DNA of 9,557 nucleotides from Bacillota bacterium. GTDB lineage: Bacteria > Bacillota > Bacilli > Paenibacillales > NBRC-103111. Under the pieces are notes generated by a model. It was not told the DNA's origin and ran no database searches. It saw only the letters and a list, made by a program, of their open reading frames with translations. Where the stretch lies: positions 1 through 9,557 of the forward strand of contig JAEWAA010000521.1 in the NCBI GenBank assembly GCA_023391955.1, in the 5' to 3' direction. Below, piece after piece: positions 6,332 to 9,557 of this stretch. Numbering within the stretch: position 1 is the first letter of the stretch; each line of letters starts with the position of its first letter. The position numbers were made by a program, and so were the translations under genes.

Positions 6332-7411
6332 TTACGCCTTGATAGCGGCGACGATCAGATCGCCCATGGCGCCTGTGCCGATAGCCGCGCTTTTGTCGGT
6401 AGCGATGTCCCAGGTGCGGTGGCCGGCGTCAAGAACCTCCTTGACCGCCTTTTCCACCGCTTCGGCAGCTTCATGATAGCCGAAGGTCAAGCGGAACATC
6501 AGGGCAACAGACAGGATGGTAGCGATGGGATTGGCAACGCCCTTGCCGGCAATATCCGGCGCGGAGCCGTGAATGGGCTCGTACAGCCCGAAGCTGCCTT
6601 CACCCAGGGATGCAGAGGACAGCATACCGATGGAGCCGGTAAGCATGGCGGCTTCATCACTCAGAATGTCGCCGAACATATTCTCGGTGACGATTACATC
6701 GAAGCTGGAAGGACGGCGCAGCAGCTGCATAGCGCAGTTATCCACCAGCACATGCTCCAGCTCCACATCAGGATAATCAGCGGCTACGCGGATGACCGTT
6801 TCCCGCCACAGACGGGAGGTCTCCAGCACGTTGGCCTTATCCACGGATGCCACCTTTTTCTTGCGGGTTTTGGCGATTTCGAAGGCAGAGCGGGCAATCC
6901 GCTCCACTTCCCTCACGCTGTATGTGCAGGTATCCACCGCTTCTTGGCCATTGGGGCCTTCGCGGCGGAGCTTGTCTCCAAAGTAAATGCCGCCGGTGAG
7001 CTCACGCACCACAATCAGATCGGTTCCTTCCAGAACCTCCGGCTTCAGGGTGGAGGCTTCCTTCAGACAATCGAAAATAACGGCGGGACGGATATTGGCA
7101 TACAGGCCCAACGCCTTGCGGATGCCCAACAATCCGGTTTCGGGACGGAGCTCCTTGGGGTTGGTGTCCCACTTGGGTCCGCCTACAGCGCCCAAAAGGA
7201 CAGCGTCCGCTTTTTGGCAGATGGCCAGGGTGTCCTCCGGCAGCGGGGTGCCGCGTTCGTCGATGGCAATACCGCCGAATAAACCGTATTCCAGCTCAAA
7301 CTTGTATCCGAACAGCTCTTCGGTGCGCTTCAGAACCTTTTCTGCTTCCGCAATAACCTCCGGGCCGATGCCGTCACCGGCAATAACCGCAATTTTCTTA
7401 GCATCCGACAT
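6332..7411 (-). CDS. leuB: 3-isopropylmalate dehydrogenase (leucine biosynthesis)
   Basis: This 359-aa cytoplasmic enzyme oxidises and decarboxylates (2R,3S)-3-isopropylmalate to 4-methyl-2-oxopentanoate with NAD+, the third step of leucine synthesis. Full length for the family. Visible motifs: GDGIGPEV (12-19), LRPETGLLGIRKALGLYAN (88-106) with substrate arginine R98, then R108, R136 in VVRELTGG, Tyr143, Lys192 in DKANVL, metal-binding D224, D248 and D252 (NMFGDILSDEA), and the GSAPDIAGKG NAD loop (282-291). The ATG at 7411 has AAGGGAG upstream with about 9 nt spacing. No leuA, leuC or leuD is nearby; the gene lies between an AraC-type regulator 112 bp upstream on the same strand and its own terminator. 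I found no leucine T-box in the short upstream gap and no clear promoter. Confidence 0.96.
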   Translation of the reverse strand: MSDAKKIAVIAGDGIGPEVIAEAEKVLKRTEELFGYKFELEYGLFGGIAIDERGTPLPEDTLAICQKADAVLLGAVGGPKWDTNPKELRPETGLLGIRKALGLYANIRPAVIFDCLKEASTLKPEVLEGTDLIVVRELTGGIYFGDKLRREGPNGQEAVDTCTYSVREVERIARSAFEIAKTRKKKVASVDKANVLETSRLWRETVIRVAADYPDVELEHVLVDNCAMQLLRRPSSFDVIVTENMFGDILSDEAAMLTGSIGMLSSASLGEGSFGLYEPIHGSAPDIAGKGVANPIATILSVALMFRLTFGYHEAAEAVEKAVKEVLDAGHRTWDIATDKSAAIGTGAMGDLIVAAIKA

Positions 7412-7509
7412 GGATGAACACTCCCTTGTTCTTGCGTTCTTAAGTGTTACTGTAGCTTATATTGTGCCATACTTCCAGTGGCCCGCGCCAAGATATAATA
7501 ACTATGGAT

Positions 7510-7530
7510 TCTATAGGCATTTCCTATAGA
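7510..7530. repeat. Perfect 8-bp inverted repeat between araC-type gene and leuB
   Basis: TCTATAGG (7510-7517) and CCTATAGA (7523-7530) are exact reverse complements around CATTT. The element overlaps the stop codon of the AraC-family gene and lies about 100 bp upstream of leuB. No T-run follows on either strand, so it is not a normal terminator. It might be an operator for leuB or a 3'-end stabilising hairpin. Confidence 0.55.
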
Positions 7531-8411
7531 CTCCTAGTGAAGTCCCGGTACTGCCTGGGCGTTTGGCCCATTTTCCGTTTGAACAGGCGGTTAAAAAACT
7601 TCACATCCAAAAAACCCGCCTCCGCAGCAATATCGGCAACCCGGTCGCCGGAGCCCGCCAGCCGGACGCAGCACCGTTCAATCCGCAGCATATGGACGTA
7701 ATCCAAAAAGCCCATACCCGTCCTGGCGGCAAAACGCCTCCGGAACTGGCGCTCGCTTAAGCCTGCCACAGCCGCAGCCTGTCCTGCAGTTAACCGGTCG
7801 GCTGCGTGCTCCCGGATCCAATGTATGGTTTTGTCCATCAGATCGTCCCGGGCCGCCGCGGGTGCTGCTGCCTGCTCCTCCAGCCGATGCAGCTGAACCA
7901 GCAATTCGGTGAAACGGGTCTGGAGCATCAGCCTGCTGAAAGGCCTGGGATTCGCATAATCCTCCAGCATGGCGCCGAACAGTCTGCGGATTTCTCCGTC
8001 CCGGTCCTTCCACTGCTTCCATCCCGGTTCCGGCAGCTCCGGCCGCTTGTTCAACACCGCCAACAGCTCCGCGTATTCTCCGCCCCGGGATGCGAAGCTC
8101 TCCAGCAGCTCCGGTCCGAACAGGCAGTTGCAGACGATCAGGCGGTTTTTGGTGACATCCGCCCCCGCCGGACGGAAAACATGGGACGTACCCAGGGGCA
8201 AAAAGAATACATCTCCCCCCGCCACCTCCATCACCGTATCCCCAATATGCTGGTACCCTCGGCCTTCCATCACGTAGTTCAATTCGATGAATTCATGGGT
8301 GTGCTCCTCCAGCTGGAAGGATTCCTCCACCCGGTTCATATACAGATCAGGTCCTTCTGCCAAAAACAGCTCTCTGGGTGTGGTCCAAATATAACGTTTG
8401 GCTTTCTGCAC
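7524..8411 (-). CDS. AraC-family transcriptional regulator with N-terminal cupin domain
   Basis: This 295-aa protein has an N-terminal cupin-like ligand domain, with HTHEFIELNYVMEG (37-50) and GDVFFLPLGTSHVFRP (66-81), and a C-terminal AraC/XylS DNA-binding domain. Its two helix-turn-helix units are at about 207-231 (LTAGQAAAVAGLSERQFRRRF) and 257-281, ending with the typical GQTPRQYR. Such proteins usually activate sugar genes when the cupin binds a ligand. The start is GTG 8411, supported by a canonical GGAGGTGA ribosome site 7 nt upstream. The gene is divergent from a GH78-type rhamnosidase gene, with direct repeats between them, so it probably controls rhamnoside use; the ligand is inferred from context only. 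Whether it reads through into leuB is unclear, since no terminator separates them. Confidence 0.92.
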   Translation of the reverse strand: MQKAKRYIWTTPRELFLAEGPDLYMNRVEESFQLEEHTHEFIELNYVMEGRGYQHIGDTVMEVAGGDVFFLPLGTSHVFRPAGADVTKNRLIVCNCLFGPELLESFASRGGEYAELLAVLNKRPELPEPGWKQWKDRDGEIRRLFGAMLEDYANPRPFSRLMLQTRFTELLVQLHRLEEQAAAPAAARDDLMDKTIHWIREHAADRLTAGQAAAVAGLSERQFRRRFAARTGMGFLDYVHMLRIERCCVRLAGSGDRVADIAAEAGFLDVKFFNRLFKRKMGQTPRQYRDFTRSL

Positions 8412-8438
8412 GGTACTGTCACCTCCAGCCGCATGGAA

Positions 8439-8469
8439 TGTCCGGATTAACCCTTATTATTGTCCGGAT
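8439..8469. promoter_or_regulatory. Candidate AraC-type operator: two 9-bp direct repeats 22 bp apart
   Basis: TGTCCGGAT occurs at 8439-8447 and 8461-8469, identical and in the same orientation. The 22-bp step is about two helical turns, the usual arrangement for half-sites of an AraC-family dimer. The proximal copy ends 5 bp before the predicted -35 region of the rhamnosidase gene, which suits activation. Confidence 0.55.
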
Positions 8470-8474
8470 CGGCG

Positions 8475-8503
8475 AATTTCTTCCGTCCCTCTTAGTTTAT
8501 AGT
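8475..8503 (+). promoter_or_regulatory. Probable activator-dependent promoter of the rhamnosidase gene
   Basis: TATAGT (8498-8503) is a good -10 box. The hexamer 17 bp upstream (AATTTC, 8475-8480) is a poor -35, as expected for a promoter that needs an activator bound next to it. A leader of about 40 nt precedes the ATG. Confidence 0.4.
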
Positions 8504-8550
8504 ATGGGTGTACAATTGCAATTTAAAAATGATGGAGGGTGGCTCTATCT

Positions 8551-9557
8551 ATGCAAAATAACCTTAACGCGTGGCAAGCCCGCTGGATATGGGGCGGTGG
8601 TGCAGCCAGCCCCCGCAACGAATGGCGCTGCTTCCGTAAAACCTTTTTCTACGACAAGGCAAATGGCAGTGCAAGTCTGAAGCTGACCGCCGATTCCCGG
8701 TACATTCTATACGTAAACGGTGAGCGCCTGGGGAGAGGCCCCGTCCGCTCCTGGCAGTCCGCCTTATCCTATGATGAATATGATCTTACCAGCCTTCTCG
8801 TTCCGGGAGGCCATAATACCATTGCCGTACTGGTGAACCATTACGGAATCCCTACCTTCCAATATTTGCGGGGCAGAGGCGGACTGCTGGCACAGCTGGA
8901 GACTGCCGGGGCAAAACCGCAAGTGGTGCTGGCTACCGACGGCGCATGGAAAACAGCGGTGTATGAAGGAATGAATCCCTTCACCTCCCGGATGTCCTGC
9001 CAACTGCCGTTTGTTGAATCATTCGATGCACGGGTGCAGGATGACACTTGGACTGGCTGCGGTTATGACGACAATCATTGGGCGCCGGCGGAGGAGCTGG
9101 GGGCGGCCGGTATGGAGCCCTGGACCGGGCTTGTGCCCCGGGATATACCTATGCTGACGGAAGAACCCGTTTATCCCGCGCGGGTGGAGGAGCTAAGCCG
9201 GGTACGGCCGCGGGTTTGGGGAACTGTGCTGGATTTGCGGAACCATTTTGTCCCCAATAGCCAACATCATGCCAATAATGTGCAATTTACCGGATACTTG
9301 GCCACCGTCATCCGTACAGAGGCTCCTGCGAAAGCTGCCATCGGCATCCCGGACGGCGGCCGGACCTCGGTTTCCCTCAGCTTGAACGGCCACTGGCTGG
9401 ACTCTTCAGCCTGGTATGGGGAGATGGGGGAGCGTTATGTGGACGTGGAACTGCCGGCAGGAGATACTTTTCTGCTGATGGATCTTAAGGGGACCATACA
9501 CGGGCACGGCTTTCATTTGGGAATCCACAGTGAAGAGGCCTTTCAACTGCTTTCACC
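8551..9557 (+). CDS. Alpha-L-rhamnosidase (GH78-type), N-terminal part
   Basis: The frame is open from ATG 8551 to the right edge, 335 codons, so the gene is cut by the window. GH78 enzymes remove terminal alpha-L-rhamnose from pectic side chains, glycosides and oligosaccharides by an inverting mechanism. Visible family features are the opening WQARWIWG (8-15), a beta-sandwich with LTADSRYILYVNGERLGRGP (45-64), the YDEYDLT segment (74-80), and LVPGGHNTIAVLV (83-95), all typical of the N-terminal rhamnosidase domain. The catalytic (alpha/alpha)6 barrel lies beyond the window, so activity cannot be judged. No signal peptide is visible, suggesting a cytoplasmic enzyme acting on imported substrate. 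A GGAGGG ribosome site lies 11 nt upstream; an in-frame TGA at 8530 limits extension. The AraC-type regulator is divergent from it. Confidence 0.8.
   Translation, partial: MQNNLNAWQARWIWGGGAASPRNEWRCFRKTFFYDKANGSASLKLTADSRYILYVNGERLGRGPVRSWQSALSYDEYDLTSLLVPGGHNTIAVLVNHYGIPTFQYLRGRGGLLAQLETAGAKPQVVLATDGAWKTAVYEGMNPFTSRMSCQLPFVESFDARVQDDTWTGCGYDDNHWAPAEELGAAGMEPWTGLVPRDIPMLTEEPVYPARVEELSRVRPRVWGTVLDLRNHFVPNSQHHANNVQFTGYLATVIRTEAPAKAAIGIPDGGRTSVSLSLNGHWLDSSAWYGEMGERYVDVELPAGDTFLLMDLKGTIHGHGFHLGIHSEEAFQLLS

Noticed and set aside
6419..7282. A 287-aa open frame on the + strand opposite leuB
   Set aside because: It is antisense to a full-length, motif-complete leuB and shows no family features.
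7412..7523. A leucine T-box or attenuator before leuB
   Set aside because: No T-box signature (AGGGUGGNACCGCG) and no antiterminator/terminator pair are present in the 112-bp gap.
7806..8450. A 214-aa open frame on the + strand opposite the AraC-type gene
   Set aside because: It is a shadow of the regulator coding sequence; the minus-strand protein has both helix-turn-helix units and a strong ribosome site.

Overview
The window looks like chromosomal DNA from a moderately GC-rich Gram-positive bacterium of the Paenibacillus/Paenibacillaceae type. This is inferred from strong AGGAGG-type ribosome sites, a YkuU-like peroxiredoxin, an LplJ-like lipoate ligase, several carbohydrate-active enzymes, and U-tailed hairpin terminators after six genes. 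No plasmid, phage or transposase gene is visible, and I see no tRNA, rRNA or CRISPR.

Layout, left to right. (1) The 3' part of a GH15 glucoamylase-type hydrolase (+), closed by a strong terminator. (2) An intergenic block at 963-1132 in which the motif TGTATGCTAT occurs four times in alternating orientation. (3) A minus-strand block: a lipoate-protein ligase with its own promoter and terminator, then a separate small unit with a possible 46-aa protein and a short GcvH-like protein in which the lipoyl-lysine position is alanine. (4) A minus-strand two-cysteine peroxiredoxin with its own promoter and terminator. (5) An AT-rich divergent intergenic region leading to a secreted, modular PL9 pectate lyase (+) with a clear sigma-A promoter, a long leader and a candidate CcpA (cre) site. 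(6) Two convergent terminators, then leuB (-), standing without other leu genes. (7) An AraC-family regulator (-) divergent from a gene cut by the right edge that encodes the N-terminal part of a GH78-type alpha-L-rhamnosidase (+). Two identical 9-bp direct repeats 22 bp apart lie between them, next to the predicted rhamnosidase promoter.

How they work together: the pectate lyase would cut pectin outside the cell, and the rhamnosidase, which has no signal peptide, would act on imported rhamnosylated oligosaccharides under control of the AraC-type regulator. The lipoate ligase and the GcvH-like protein are a suggestive pair (ligase and lipoyl-domain fold), but the missing lysine means the GcvH-like protein cannot be an ordinary lipoylation substrate. 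leuB and the peroxiredoxin are housekeeping genes. The observations most worth a second look are the lysine-less GcvH-like unit, the inverted-repeat block at 963-1132, and the AraC-type operator.
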